Origin: Acidobacteriota bacterium
GTDB lineage: Bacteria; Acidobacteriota; Vicinamibacteria; Vicinamibacterales; UBA2999
NCBI GenBank assembly: GCA_016192845.1
Contig: JACPTI010000093.1
Location: 20,432-84,431 of the forward strand
DNA: 64,000 bases
Direction of reading: 5' to 3'
Shown here: in pieces, positions 8,601 to 16,009 of the stretch
Layout of the letters: every line of letters begins with the position of its first letter
Position numbering within the stretch: the stretch's first letter is position 1
Notes under the pieces: generated by a model
Database searches by the model: none
Told to the model about the DNA's origin: nothing
What the model saw: only the letters and a program-made list of their open reading frames with translations
Program-made: the position numbers and the translations under genes

Positions 8601-9403
8601 GCTACGACCGCGGCCGCCCGGTGTACGACGCCGATGAGGTGCCTGACACGCTGCAGTTCGTGATCGACGGTGAAGTCCGCGCCACCGACGGGACGACGCT
8701 GGCGGCGCCCGCACCGGTGGCGTTCGAGGAGCTGCTGACCCGCCGGCCCGTCGCGCACGCCATTCACGCGGTCGACGTCGTGGTGACGCTGTCGCTCGCG
8801 CACGGCGAGTTCCTCACGTTGATCTCCGACAACATCGACGTCGTCCACGGCCTGTTCAGGATGGTCATGGATACGCGCGGTCGTGTGCCGTGGCACGGTG
8901 TGACCGCGGGCGTCCTGCCCGGGGCCGCGACGCAGCTGGCGGAGAAGGGCCTGCGCCCGATGGAGCGCGCGCTGCTGCTGCAGGCAAGCCCCCTCTTGGG
9001 CGGCGCTACCGGCGGCCAGCTGCTGCGGCTGGCGACCATCGCCGCTGAAGTGCCGCTCGACCCGGGCGCGGTGGTCGCCCGCGAGGGGGACGACCCCGCC
9101 ATCTGGATCGTCGTACGCGGCGAGCTGCGGCTGGAGGCGCCGGGTGCGGCGGGTGGGCCGCCGCTCCTCGCATCCCCCGGCGACGCAATTGGCCTGTACG
9201 AAACGCTGGCGAACCTGCCCATCGAGGTGCGCGCGGTCGTCTCGGTGCCGGGTGTCGCCCTGCATCTCGGCGGTCCCGACCTGTTCGATCTCCTCGCCAC
9301 GGACGTTGAACTGCTACAGGGGCTCTTCGCCGTGCTTCTCGGTCGCGACGCGGGGGCTTCCATCGTAGAATCGGCCAGCCCTTCGCCACTTCTTACCGTC
9401 TGA
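5660..9403 (+). CDS. NTT-type nucleotide carrier fused to HEAT repeats and two cNMP-binding-like domains
   Basis: A 1247-residue, three-part protein. Residues ~20-430 are a polytopic membrane region of the ATP/ADP-translocase (NTT) superfamily: the opening FAYSFLAMTAYNIVKPITRS and the paired charged loops between about twelve hydrophobic helices. Residues ~450-945 are HEAT-like helical repeats (for example VRMRALQSVEGL, VRAGAVRAIFTI). Residues ~957-1067 and ~1107-1227 resemble two cyclic-nucleotide-binding beta-rolls (DRGRPVYDADEVPDTLQFVI; LDPGAVVAREGDDPAIWIVV), both degenerate at the phosphate-binding cassette. An in-frame ATG 19 codons upstream is not needed; the ATG at 5660 has a plausible TATAGT -10 box before it. 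Two secreted kinase-like genes follow, the first only 26 bp away. NTTs exchange nucleotides or other solutes; the substrate here is unknown. Confidence 0.8.
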   Translation: MSHLQPVPGAPGVVRRLLRPIVELRDGEITTAAAMFAYSFLAMTAYNIVKPITRSKFISDLGADNLPWVQLGAGLLIGLIMHGYAHGLALVPRRWAIPATQAGCVVLLLVFWGLFAAGYDAASVAFYVLGLILGILLISQFWTLANDIYDARHAKRLFGFIGGGASLGGATGAAITAAVVSRVGTVNLLLVGAAVMVLCLVLVVFIIRREEKAGTSSASEEAEGVGGAEAIRLLRESRHLQLIAVIIGCAAMGAVIIEQQLNMAAEARLGQDADAVTQFLAEVTVYLSLVGFLVQVTLTSRIHSLLGIGFALLILPVGLGSTAVVMLLNSGLWAPAFARVLDTSLRYTVDKTTREILFLPLPASLKYRAKPFVDVTMDRFAKAVGALALLVCIKPWGLGLTWQQLSFASLTLMAVWIVLARRARREYLSTFRRSLAHGEVAAADLRTPHADLQTIELLVEELAHPDERRVLYAIDLLESLDKRHLITPLLLHHSSAPVRMRALQSVEGLQPERAVRWLPAVDRLLADEDAGVRAGAVRAIFTIRGTDAAVLLRQHLSDGSPRLVAAAGVTLMASSVARDVEAARSALDRLAGDTRDSGAAGRLAVARALGDVPHDACRELLVPLIFDKNVEVAREAIRSAGRQGPHSLFVAPLVSLLRHRVLKNEARTVLVGYGEPIVEALAHFLQDPAEDVWVRRHLPATLVHLPTQRTLDLMVDRLSDPDGFLRYKAIAAIELVHQARPDLVVRREPVETLALAESLRYFNALTLHANLTHDGIFGADTLLIRALEEKQQRSRDRVFRLLGLLYSHTDMRAAKFALDHGDATRRASAAEYLDNVLGGALRRRVMLMVDDMSPQERVRRTNVLFRTRQRTPDDTLAQLIHDDDPVIAASAIHLAAERGLWQLTDDIQFALAHRDPPDGYVSDAASWALAASRGSIDGRRASWLAPLPAVELADRLRHVPLFDYVSVDELFRVAGTARQIRYDRGRPVYDADEVPDTLQFVIDGEVRATDGTTLAAPAPVAFEELLTRRPVAHAIHAVDVVVTLSLAHGEFLTLISDNIDVVHGLFRMVMDTRGRVPWHGVTAGVLPGAATQLAEKGLRPMERALLLQASPLLGGATGGQLLRLATIAAEVPLDPGAVVAREGDDPAIWIVVRGELRLEAPGAAGGPPLLASPGDAIGLYETLANLPIEVRAVVSVPGVALHLGGPDLFDLLATDVELLQGLFAVLLGRDAGASIVESASPSPLLTV

Positions 9404-9428
9404 CGTCGGAAGCCGTAAGGAGGACGCC

Positions 9429-10274
9429 ATGACCCGTATTCCAACGGGCGCCTCGCTGGTACTCCTGCTCACGGCGCTCTGGGGACCGGCGCTCCCTGCA
9501 GCGCAGCAGGCCGCTCCGCCGGCGGCCGTCACACTATCTCCCGAGGAGATGGAGCGGTTTCTGCTCCGCGCGGAGATCGTGCGCATGCGGAGCGCGCAAG
9601 GCGGCATCACCAACACGCAGCGCGCCACGCTCTCGGACGGCGTCCTGACCCACGACGCACAGATTCAGAGCATCGACGAGGCGAAGCCCGTCTTCCGGCC
9701 GCCGGCCGGGCCGGCTGAATACAACTTCACGGACAGCTACCGGTTCAACATCGCCGGCTATCGCCTGGCGCGGCTGCTGGATCTCGACAACGTGCCGATG
9801 TCGGTGGAGCGCGTGGTAAACGGCAAGAAGGCGGCGGTCACGTGGTGGATCGACGACGTGATGATGGATGAGCGGACGCGCACCAAGAAGCCGGTCCCGA
9901 GCCCCGACGGCGAGCGCACGGCAATGCAGATCCACGTCATGCGCGTCTTCGACGAGCTCATTCAGAACCGCGATCGGAACCTGGGGAACCTCCTGTGGAC
10001 CGCGGACTGGAAGATGTGGATGATCGACCACACGCGGGCGTTCCGGACCGGTGACTTCCTGTTGAACGCGAAGCTGCTCGATCGCGTCGAGCGCTCGCTC
10101 CTGCAGAACATGCGCGCGCTGACCTACGAGAGCGTCAGCAAAACCGCGGGCAGCAGCCTGACGAAGTTCGAGATCCAGGCCCTGCTCGCCCGACGCGACA
10201 CCATCGTCAAACACTTTGAGACCAGAATCGCCGAACGCGGCGAACACACAGTGCTCTACACGCTGCGGCGCTGA
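9429..10274 (+). CDS. Secreted kinase-fold protein, copy 1
   Basis: A 281-residue protein with a signal peptide (LVLLLTALWGPALPAAQ). The C-terminal half has the catalytic signature of the HipA/Fam20/CotH/PI-kinase-like branch: FDELIQNRDRNLGNLL (residues ~175-189), where Asp and Asn of the NxDRNxGN segment are catalytic-loop candidates, followed by MWMIDHTRAF (~197-205), where IDH supplies the metal-binding Asp. The N-terminal nucleotide lobe keeps the glycine-turn pattern GGITNTQRATLSDG, but in the strand where related kinases have lysine (AxFK) this protein reads HDAQIQSID, so the ATP-anchoring lysine seems replaced by Gln. AAGGAGG 5-6 nt before the ATG supports the start. A paralogue follows directly. 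Activity is uncertain. Confidence 0.7.
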   Translation: MTRIPTGASLVLLLTALWGPALPAAQQAAPPAAVTLSPEEMERFLLRAEIVRMRSAQGGITNTQRATLSDGVLTHDAQIQSIDEAKPVFRPPAGPAEYNFTDSYRFNIAGYRLARLLDLDNVPMSVERVVNGKKAAVTWWIDDVMMDERTRTKKPVPSPDGERTAMQIHVMRVFDELIQNRDRNLGNLLWTADWKMWMIDHTRAFRTGDFLLNAKLLDRVERSLLQNMRALTYESVSKTAGSSLTKFEIQALLARRDTIVKHFETRIAERGEHTVLYTLRR

Positions 10275-10318
10275 ACGGTCGGCGTCCGTGTCCCCGTCGA
10301 TGTCGCCAGGAGGACGTC

Positions 10319-11158
10319 ATGAGATTCCCCCAGCGTGTGGCGGCGGTGACGTTGCTCGTGATCTCGTGCGCCGTGACCGCACGCGCGGGGCAGACGCCCG
10401 CCGCGCCTGCGCCGGTCGTCCTGACGCCGGCGCAGATGGAGGAGTTCCTGCTCAACGCCAAGGTCATCAGAATGCGGTCCGCGGGCGACGGTATCACCAA
10501 TTCACGCCGCGCGACCCTGTCGGAGGGCGCACTGACGCACGACGCGCACATTCAGGTGATCGATCAATCTCGCATCTTGTTCGAGGCCGGCAAGTACTCG
10601 GAGGTCAACTTCAAGGACACGTATCGCTACAACATCGCGGCCTACCGGCTGGCGCGGCTGCTGGAGCTCGACAACGTCCCGATGTCGGTAGAGCGCCCGG
10701 TCGACGGCCGGCCGGCGGCGGTCACGTGGTGGATCGACGACGTGATGATGGACGAAGGCGACCGGCGGAAAAAAGGCGCCAGGGACCCGAACCCCGGGCG
10801 TGCAAACGGCTACGTGTATCGCTACCGCGTGTTCGACGAGCTCATTCAGAACCGCGACCGGAATCTCGGCAATCTGCTGTACACCAGTGACTGGAAGATG
10901 TGGATGATCGATCACACACGCGCGTTCCGGCTGGGCCGCGCCCTCCTGAATCCCCGTCAGCTCGTGCGAATCGAGCGCTCGCTTTTCGAGAACCTGAAGG
11001 CGTTGACGGCCGAGTCGGTCGCCGCCGCGGTCGGCAAGAGCCTGATCAAGGAGGAGATCAACGCCGTAATCATCCGGCGAGATGCCATCGTCACGCTGTT
11101 CGAAGCGGAGATTGCCAAACGCGGCGGGGAGGCCGTGCTCTATACGATGCCGGAGTAG
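10319..11158 (+). CDS. Secreted kinase-fold protein, copy 2
   Basis: A 279-residue paralogue of the gene 44 bp upstream, similar along its whole length: signal peptide (VTLLVISCAVTARAG), GDGITNSRRATLSEG, THDAHIQVID, the AVTWWIDDVMMDE block (~135-146), FDELIQNRDRNLGNLL (~172-187) and MWMIDHTRAF (~195-203). The catalytic-loop and metal-binding motifs are conserved, and again the expected lysine position in the N-lobe is Gln (HIQVID). AGGAGG precedes the ATG by about 7 nt. The pair looks like a tandem duplication, probably cotranscribed with the nucleotide carrier. An exported kinase would need periplasmic ATP; alternatively the fold may do another transfer reaction such as AMPylation. Confidence 0.7.
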   Translation: MRFPQRVAAVTLLVISCAVTARAGQTPAAPAPVVLTPAQMEEFLLNAKVIRMRSAGDGITNSRRATLSEGALTHDAHIQVIDQSRILFEAGKYSEVNFKDTYRYNIAAYRLARLLELDNVPMSVERPVDGRPAAVTWWIDDVMMDEGDRRKKGARDPNPGRANGYVYRYRVFDELIQNRDRNLGNLLYTSDWKMWMIDHTRAFRLGRALLNPRQLVRIERSLFENLKALTAESVAAAVGKSLIKEEINAVIIRRDAIVTLFEAEIAKRGGEAVLYTMPE

Positions 11159-11180
11159 AGCCCCGCCTCCATCCCGCCGT

Positions 11181-12281
11181 TCACGGAACGGCGGGGGCCA
11201 GTGCGGGAAGCCTTTCGCGTCCCTTCTCGTAGATTGCCGTGAGCGCGTCGCCGCGGATCTCCAGCGCCGACGCTACGCCGCCCGGGTACCAGGTGCCACC
11301 CAGCATGCCCGTGTCGATCTGGACGACGCGGCCGTCGAAACGGAGGCTGATGCGAAAGCTGGTCGTCACGGTGTGCCCGATCACGATGGCGCGGGCCTCG
11401 AGCATTTTCAGGATTCCCGCCGCCTGCGGCGCGAACGCCGGCTCGGGTTCGGTCGCCAGTCCCCGGTACCACAGCGGCCCCGTCTCGCTCGTCACGAGCA
11501 TGCGCGAGATCTGCTCCGGCGTCGGCTGCGGGAGCGTGATGTCGCGCCTGACGGCCTCGTTGATGCCTTCGCATCCCAGCGCCGCGGTCGTCGCGTCGAT
11601 GCCGCCGTGCACGAACGCGATGCCGTTGATCCGGACGAGGGCGTAGCGCTCGCGAAGCCACTTCCCGTAGTCGCCCGAGGGCCCGAACGCCTGCTGCATC
11701 TCGATGAGGCCGAGCGGCACGTTGCTCATGAAGCGCTCGCGGAACGCGGCCTCGTCGTGTGCGCGCTTTTCCTCGCGCGCCCGCTTCGCCGCTTCGGCGG
11801 CAATCGCTGCGTAGACGCGCTCCCGCAGCTCTTCCGAGCCGCCCGTTCGGAACGCCGCAATCTCCTCGGGGCTCACGTACCGCCAGTCCGAGATCATCCG
11901 CATCACTTCGTGGTTGCCGAGGAGCGCGTACACGCGGCCCCCCGCGCCCGCCGCGTCGCGCTCGAGCCGCCGGAGCAGGTCCAGCACGCGACGCGAGTCC
12001 GCGCCGCGATCGAGCACGTCGCCCGTCTGCACCAGTACGGCGCGCCCGCCGGTCCATCGCGCGCGGCCGTCGATCAGGCCGGCGGCGCGCAGGACGCTGA
12101 CGAAGCGATCGTAGGCGCCGTGGACGTCGCCGACAGCCACGATGCGTTCGGTCGTCCGGATGTCGCACGGGGTGGCGCCGCTCGACTGGGCCGCCGCGCC
12201 ACGGCCGCTCGCCGCGAGCACGAGGGCGCCGAGTAGGATCGGGAAGACCAGGAGGTACCGGATGCGAAGCGGCCGGACCAT
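11181..12281 (-). CDS. Shewanella-like PPP-family phosphatase (calcineurin-like), exported
   Basis: A 366-residue protein with an N-terminal hydrophobic signal (LLVFPILLGALVLAASG) and the full PPP metallophosphatase motif series: GDVHG at 51-55, GDVLDRG at 87-93, GNHE at 122-125, then HGG (AFVHGGID) and the late GHT (IVIGHTVTTS) that complete the two-metal site. This order with bacterial inserts matches the Shewanella-like phosphatase subgroup. Expected activity: hydrolysis of phosphoester bonds, possibly phosphotyrosine protein phosphatase, in the periplasm. The frame extends upstream, but the ATG at 12281 gives a proper signal peptide. It faces, convergently, the two secreted kinase-like genes, so an exported kinase/phosphatase pairing is possible but unproven. 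Confidence 0.85.
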   Translation of the reverse strand: MVRPLRIRYLLVFPILLGALVLAASGRGAAAQSSGATPCDIRTTERIVAVGDVHGAYDRFVSVLRAAGLIDGRARWTGGRAVLVQTGDVLDRGADSRRVLDLLRRLERDAAGAGGRVYALLGNHEVMRMISDWRYVSPEEIAAFRTGGSEELRERVYAAIAAEAAKRAREEKRAHDEAAFRERFMSNVPLGLIEMQQAFGPSGDYGKWLRERYALVRINGIAFVHGGIDATTAALGCEGINEAVRRDITLPQPTPEQISRMLVTSETGPLWYRGLATEPEPAFAPQAAGILKMLEARAIVIGHTVTTSFRISLRFDGRVVQIDTGMLGGTWYPGGVASALEIRGDALTAIYEKGRERLPALAPAVP

Positions 12282-12324
12282 GGGGCCCTTATTGTTGCAT
12301 GCGGCGGCGAGGAACGGCGGTGGT

Positions 12325-12911
12325 GTGGATCGTCCGGCGAGGCCGGGACGGCCACGGACCGCGCTCATCACCGGCGCCTCGGCCGGCATCGGTGAGGCGT
12401 TTGCCGAGGTGTTTGCCGCGGAAGGGTTCAACGTCGTGCTCACGGCACGGCGTGAAGATCGGCTCCGTGCCGTCGCGGCGCGGCTGGAGGCACGCCACGG
12501 CGTGCAGACCTATGTACTGCCCGCGGATCTCGCTGATCGTGACGCGCCGGCCCTAGTGCTGGTTTTGTCGGGTCGCTGCGCGACCCGACCTTCGTGATCA
12601 AGTTTTCAGAAGCGCTCGCCAACGAAGTCCGCGCGTCCGGCGTGCACGTGACGGCCCTCTGCCCGGGCTTTACCCGAAGCGAGTTTCACGACGTGACCGG
12701 CACGCGCGCCACCGCCGCCCAGCTTCCGGGCTGGATGTGGATGAACGCGGCAGCCGTCGCGCGGCACGGCTTCGAGGCGGTCTCCACGGGGGCGCCCGTC
12801 TGCGTGACCGGCCGGGTGAATCGCATGATTGCACTTTTTGCGCGGTATCTCCCGCATCGTCTGCTGGTTGCCGTCGGCCGCCGCACGGCGCGCCGCTACC
12901 GCAAGAGCTAG
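12325..12911 (+). pseudogene. Short-chain dehydrogenase with its central part deleted
   Basis: From a GTG at 12325 the first ~75 codons read as the Rossmann start of an SDR: RTALITGASAGIGEAFAEVF (TGxxxGIG cofactor motif), LTARREDRL, and the LPADLAD adenine-binding strand. Similarity then stops. From about 12590, in a different frame, the C-terminal part resumes: FVIKFSEALANEVRASGVHV, LCPGFTRSEFHD. The region in between, which should carry NNAG, the catalytic Ser and the YxxxK active site, is missing (about 90-110 residues) and replaced by a few codons plus a 23 bp perfect palindrome. Without Tyr-Lys catalysis is impossible, so this is a pseudogene. Confidence 0.85.
12567..12589. repeat. Perfect palindrome at the deletion point of the dehydrogenase relic
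   Basis: GTCGGGTCGC, loop TGC, GCGACCCGAC: a 10 bp perfect inverted repeat with a 3 nt loop, lying exactly between the two surviving pieces of the SDR gene. It has the size and shape of a REP-like or small palindromic element. It may mark the insertion or recombination event that removed the central segment. Confidence 0.7.
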
Positions 12912-12978
12912 CGCCGTGGCATACCCCTTGCTCTGCCGTATCGTGGAAGGGCGAGCGCCCTACCCGGAGAGGACAGTC

Positions 12979-13233
12979 ATGGTGCAGGCCTTGTGCACGA
13001 GCGGCAATCACGAAGGACTCAAGTGCGGTGTGCATGCGGCGGGCGTGGCGCTGGCGGCCCTGATGGCGGCCTACAACATTGCCGCGTGCTGCTTCCGCTC
13101 CGACCGGCACCTGCGGGTGAATGCGCTCGTGTACACCCTGGCGGTCGGCTGGGAAATCAAGCAGACGCTGCATCACTACAACCACAACAGCTCAGCCGTG
13201 CCAGCCCCGGCGACCATCCGCACATCCGCCTGA
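12979..13233 (+). CDS. Small hypothetical membrane-associated protein
   Basis: An 84-residue protein with one hydrophobic segment (GVALAALMAAYNIAACCF) flanked by a short N-terminal region rich in Cys/His (ALCTSGNHEGLKCGVHAAG) and a C-terminal amphipathic stretch (LVYTLAVGWEIKQTLHHYNH). No family is recognised. The ATG at 12979 follows GGAGAGGACAGTC, a reasonable ribosome site. It sits between two relics (dehydrogenase and L,D-transpeptidase scrap), so it could itself be accessory, but the frame is intact and the composition looks like a real small inner-membrane protein. Confidence 0.55.
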   Translation: MVQALCTSGNHEGLKCGVHAAGVALAALMAAYNIAACCFRSDRHLRVNALVYTLAVGWEIKQTLHHYNHNSSAVPAPATIRTSA

Positions 13234-13236
13234 CGC

Positions 13237-13400
13237 GTCGGTAACCTGGCCGCGCGGCTGAGCACGGCGACCGGCGGCAACCGCGTTCGCGAGAGCCTCG
13301 AGGAGCTCGCGCCGACGCACCCGCAGTACCGGGGCCTGCAGGCGGCGCTCGCGCGCGAGCGGGAGGCGCTCACCGGTGAAGTCGAGCGGATCCGTTCAAA
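13237..13400 (+). pseudogene. Scrap of a YcbB-like murein L,D-transpeptidase N-terminal region
   Basis: The frame starting at 13237 reads VGNLAARLSTATGG, then RVRESLEELAPTHPQYRGLQ and AALAREREALTGE. The pattern (L..L.P.HPQYxxLxxALAxYR) is characteristic of the scaffold helix preceding the peptidoglycan-binding and catalytic YkuD domains in YcbB-type L,D-transpeptidases. There is no start codon, no catalytic domain and the sequence runs into a GAACC-type repeat island at about 13396. Seen: a ~55-codon coding-like stretch. Inferred: a leftover of a deleted gene. Confidence 0.45.
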
Positions 13401-13640
13401 GGGGTTCAGAAGGTCAAGTTCAGGGGTTCTGAAGCTGCGGGTCTACGCACTGGTGCGTGCGGGAGCGGCTGCCTCCAAAGCTGCTACGAATCTGATTGCC
13501 TGCTTGCGAACGGCCAAGCCACCGCACGAAGGACCCAGAAGCGGCAGAAGAACGGAACGCCTGAACCCGCTGAACCGCGAGAGTAAACCCCATGAACCAG
13601 ACCTTCTGAACCCCTTGAACCTTCCGAACCCATTGAACCG
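13396..13640. repeat. Inverted word-repeat island R1 (GGTTCA / TGAACC)
   Basis: The left part (13396-13432) iterates GGTTCA-type words; the right part (13562-13640) iterates their reverse complement TGAACC many times. The arms at 13399-13415 and 13600-13616 are perfect 17 bp inverted repeats (GACCTTCTGAACCCCTT on the right). The ~150 bp between them holds no recognisable gene. The island ends just before the -10-like TAGAAT of the HupE gene. Confidence 0.75.
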
Positions 13641-13658
13641 GGTAGAATTTGCCGGTCG

Positions 13659-14729
13659 ATGATGTCCAGGGTTCTCCTCGTCGCTGTCGCTGTGCTGTGG
13701 TCAGCGCGTGACGGGTCCGCCCATCCCGCCCCGTTCAGCTTTCTCGATCTGGTGATCCGCGGCGACGGCGTGCACGGCACCCTGGTGCTGCACGTGGTCG
13801 ACGTCGCCTACGAGCTCACGATCGAGCCGGCCGAGCGGCTGCTCGAGCCGGACGAGATCGCGCGCACGCGGGAGCGAGTGTTTGCGCTCGTCGAGCCGCG
13901 GCTGCGCGTGAGGACGGACGTCGAGGCGCAGATCGAGTGGCTGAGCATGGAGCCGGCGCCCGATCGGCACGCGGTGCTGCTGCGCTTCCGAATTCAGGTC
14001 ACGGCGCCGGGCGTGCTGTACGTGCGCACGCACGTGTTCCCGTACGACCCGGTCCATCAGACATTCGTCAACATCTACGAAGGGGGGCAGCTCCGGCAGC
14101 AGCTCATCTTCAACGCGGGCAGCGACGAGTACGTCTTCTATACGGGCACCACGCAGGGCGCGCTCGCCGTCATGCGCACGTTCATTCCGGCGGGCATTCA
14201 CCACATCATGATCGGTCCCGACCACGTCCTGTTTCTGATCGGGCTGCTCCTGCTGGGCGGGTCGTGGCTGTCGCTGGTGAAGATTGTCACCGCCTTCACG
14301 CTGGGGCACAGCGTCACGCTGTCGCTCGCGGCGCTCACCATCATCATGCCGTCGCCGCGGCTCATCGAGCCGGCGATCGCGCTCAGCATCATCTTCGTCG
14401 GCGCCGACAACCTGGTGCGCGGCAGCGGCCGCGACGTGCGCGCGTGGGCGGCGCTCGTCTTCGGGCTGGTGCACGGCTTCGGCTTCGCCAACGTGCTGCG
14501 CGAGTTCGGGCTGCCGCCGCAGGCGCTCGGCTGGTCGCTGTTTTCGTTCAACTTCGGCGTGGAGATCGGGCAGCTGGCGATCGTGCTGCTGGTCGCCACG
14601 GCGCTCGAGCTCATCCGGCGGCGCGACCAGGTGATCGGCCACCGGGTCGCCTGGGGCGGGTCGATCGTCGTGATTGCCGCCGGGACCTACTGGTTCGTGG
14701 AGCGGGTGTTTTTTCCGGGAGGGGCGTAG
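13659..14729 (+). CDS. HupE/UreJ-family membrane protein
   Basis: A 356-residue protein: signal peptide, a ~150-residue periplasmic domain, then six to seven membrane helices. The membrane part carries the family's conserved His/Asp-rich motifs: FIPAGIHHIMIGPDHVLFLI (~residues 180-200), KIVTAFTLGHSVTLSLAALT, EPAIALSIIFVGADNL, GLVHGFGFANVL and SFNFGVEIGQL. HupE/UreJ proteins are implicated in metal (nickel, sometimes cobalt) uptake for hydrogenase or urease, but neither enzyme is encoded in this window, so the metal is not inferred. The start ATG (13659 or 13662) follows a TAGAAT box by 10 nt with no clear ribosome site. Confidence 0.88.
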   Translation: MMSRVLLVAVAVLWSARDGSAHPAPFSFLDLVIRGDGVHGTLVLHVVDVAYELTIEPAERLLEPDEIARTRERVFALVEPRLRVRTDVEAQIEWLSMEPAPDRHAVLLRFRIQVTAPGVLYVRTHVFPYDPVHQTFVNIYEGGQLRQQLIFNAGSDEYVFYTGTTQGALAVMRTFIPAGIHHIMIGPDHVLFLIGLLLLGGSWLSLVKIVTAFTLGHSVTLSLAALTIIMPSPRLIEPAIALSIIFVGADNLVRGSGRDVRAWAALVFGLVHGFGFANVLREFGLPPQALGWSLFSFNFGVEIGQLAIVLLVATALELIRRRDQVIGHRVAWGGSIVVIAAGTYWFVERVFFPGGA

Positions 14730-14740
14730 ACCGTACACGT

Positions 14741-14924
14741 GTCGTTCACACTTCTCGGCTTCTCGGTTCTCGGTTCGTGTTCACGTTCGGTTCCGGGTTC
14801 TGGATTCTGTGTTCTCCGTTCGGGTCCGCCTGAAGGCGGACTCGGAACCGCGAACACCGAACATGGAACGTTGAACCGAACCAGAACACGAACCGAGAAG
14901 CGAGAACACAGAAGCGTGAACGAC
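14741..14924. repeat. Inverted word-repeat island R2 (TTCTCGG / CCGAGAA) between convergent genes
   Basis: A ~184 bp imperfect palindrome filling the gap between the HupE gene and the converging beta-barrel gene. The outer arms pair almost perfectly (GTCGTTCACACTTCT at 14741-14755 with AGAAGCGTGAACGAC at 14910-14924); inside, TTCTCGG-type words are repeated on the left and their complements on the right; the centre is the perfect hairpin GTCCGCC-TGAA-GGCGGAC (14824-14841). It could act as a bidirectional terminator or RNA-stability element. Confidence 0.85.
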
Positions 14925-14939
14925 GTGGGGGCGGGGTGG

Positions 14940-16007
14940 CTACATCCAGCGCCGCCACCAGACGACCGACACCGCCGCCCGGTGATCGTAGCTGGACAGG
15001 CCGAACCCGCGGCGGACGCGGTGGCCGGCGCGCAGCGTGAGCTCGGGAGTCAGCCGGAATCCGAGCACTTCCTCCACGCTCGTGAACCGCCGCTCGATCG
15101 CGGCAGTCGGGAGCACGAGCGGCGACGCGATCCGCTCGACCCGTCCGGCGACGAACCATCGCGGCGTCAGCGTCTGCTGTCCCAGGACGAACCATCCTGA
15201 CGCAATCCGCCGGCCGCGGCTCGTCTCGAGCGCGTCGCGCACCCATTCGCCCGCGAGTTTCGTGTACGCGAAGGCAAACTCGGACTCGATCGTGATGATT
15301 GTGGCGTCCTGGTCCGCAGTGACCGCCGGGCTTTCGCTGGCTCGCAGCCAGCCGCCGTGGGTCACCGACGCACCAATGCGAAGCCCGACGATTGGGGTGA
15401 CGCCACCGCCGACGACCACATTGGTGAACCGGGGCGATGTGTTGGAGCGCGACAGGATGCGCCGCCGGCGCAGCGGTGACGTATCCATCACGGCGGCGCG
15501 CGCGTCCCAGCGCGAGCCGGACACGGTGAGCTGCGTCCCGAAGGGATACACCGCGCCGAGCAGGTTGGGGCGCGGCGCGCGGAGCTCGACCGGCGGCAGC
15601 GCCGTAAACAGGGACGAGGGCTGCGAAATCGTGGGATTGAGATGCGGGCGGCGGACCGTGAGATTCGCGAGGCCGACCGGCGAGGGGATGAGGCCGCCGT
15701 CGATGCGCATGCCGATCGGCCCGGGCCGTTCGTAGCGCACCGTGGCCATCCAGACGTCGCGCACCCACTGCCCCGAGTTCAGGCGCTGCACGATGGGCCA
15801 GACGATCACCTCGAGGCCGGGACGGCCGATCGAGACCACAGCGTCGAGGCTCAGCCCGCTCGCGGCGTTCCCATCCAGATCGGCGATCTGCTCGAGTGCC
15901 GCGGCGGTATCGATCGCCAGCACCGACGGGCGCGCCTGCTGCGCCGTCACCGGCAGCGGCGCCGCCAGACATGCGGCGGCAAGGATCGCCCGGACACGCA
16001 CCCGCAC
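14940..16007 (-). CDS. Predicted outer-membrane beta-barrel protein
   Basis: A 355-residue protein with a signal peptide (AILAAACLAAPLPVTA-Q) and alternating polar/hydrophobic segments ending in an aromatic terminal strand (HRAAVSVVWWRRWM), as expected for a BAM-inserted barrel. No plug or enzymatic motif is visible. Arg-rich turns (VRRGFGLSSYDHRA) and paired strands are consistent with a porin-like channel. A GTG start at 16007 lies 2 bp downstream of the stop of the HD-GYP gene, which in turn overlaps the cupredoxin gene, so the three form one operon. Related operons elsewhere place such a barrel with a cupredoxin-like protein and a c-di-GMP enzyme. Function is otherwise unknown. Confidence 0.7.
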   Translation of the reverse strand: MRVRVRAILAAACLAAPLPVTAQQARPSVLAIDTAAALEQIADLDGNAASGLSLDAVVSIGRPGLEVIVWPIVQRLNSGQWVRDVWMATVRYERPGPIGMRIDGGLIPSPVGLANLTVRRPHLNPTISQPSSLFTALPPVELRAPRPNLLGAVYPFGTQLTVSGSRWDARAAVMDTSPLRRRRILSRSNTSPRFTNVVVGGGVTPIVGLRIGASVTHGGWLRASESPAVTADQDATIITIESEFAFAYTKLAGEWVRDALETSRGRRIASGWFVLGQQTLTPRWFVAGRVERIASPLVLPTAAIERRFTSVEEVLGFRLTPELTLRAGHRVRRGFGLSSYDHRAAVSVVWWRRWM

Positions 16008-16009
16008 GT

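Noticed and set aside
5555..9265. A 1236-codon open frame on the minus strand
   Set aside because: It is the codon-position shadow of the carrier gene: no domains, extreme Arg/Gln/Asp composition. Long antisense frames are expected in GC-rich genes.
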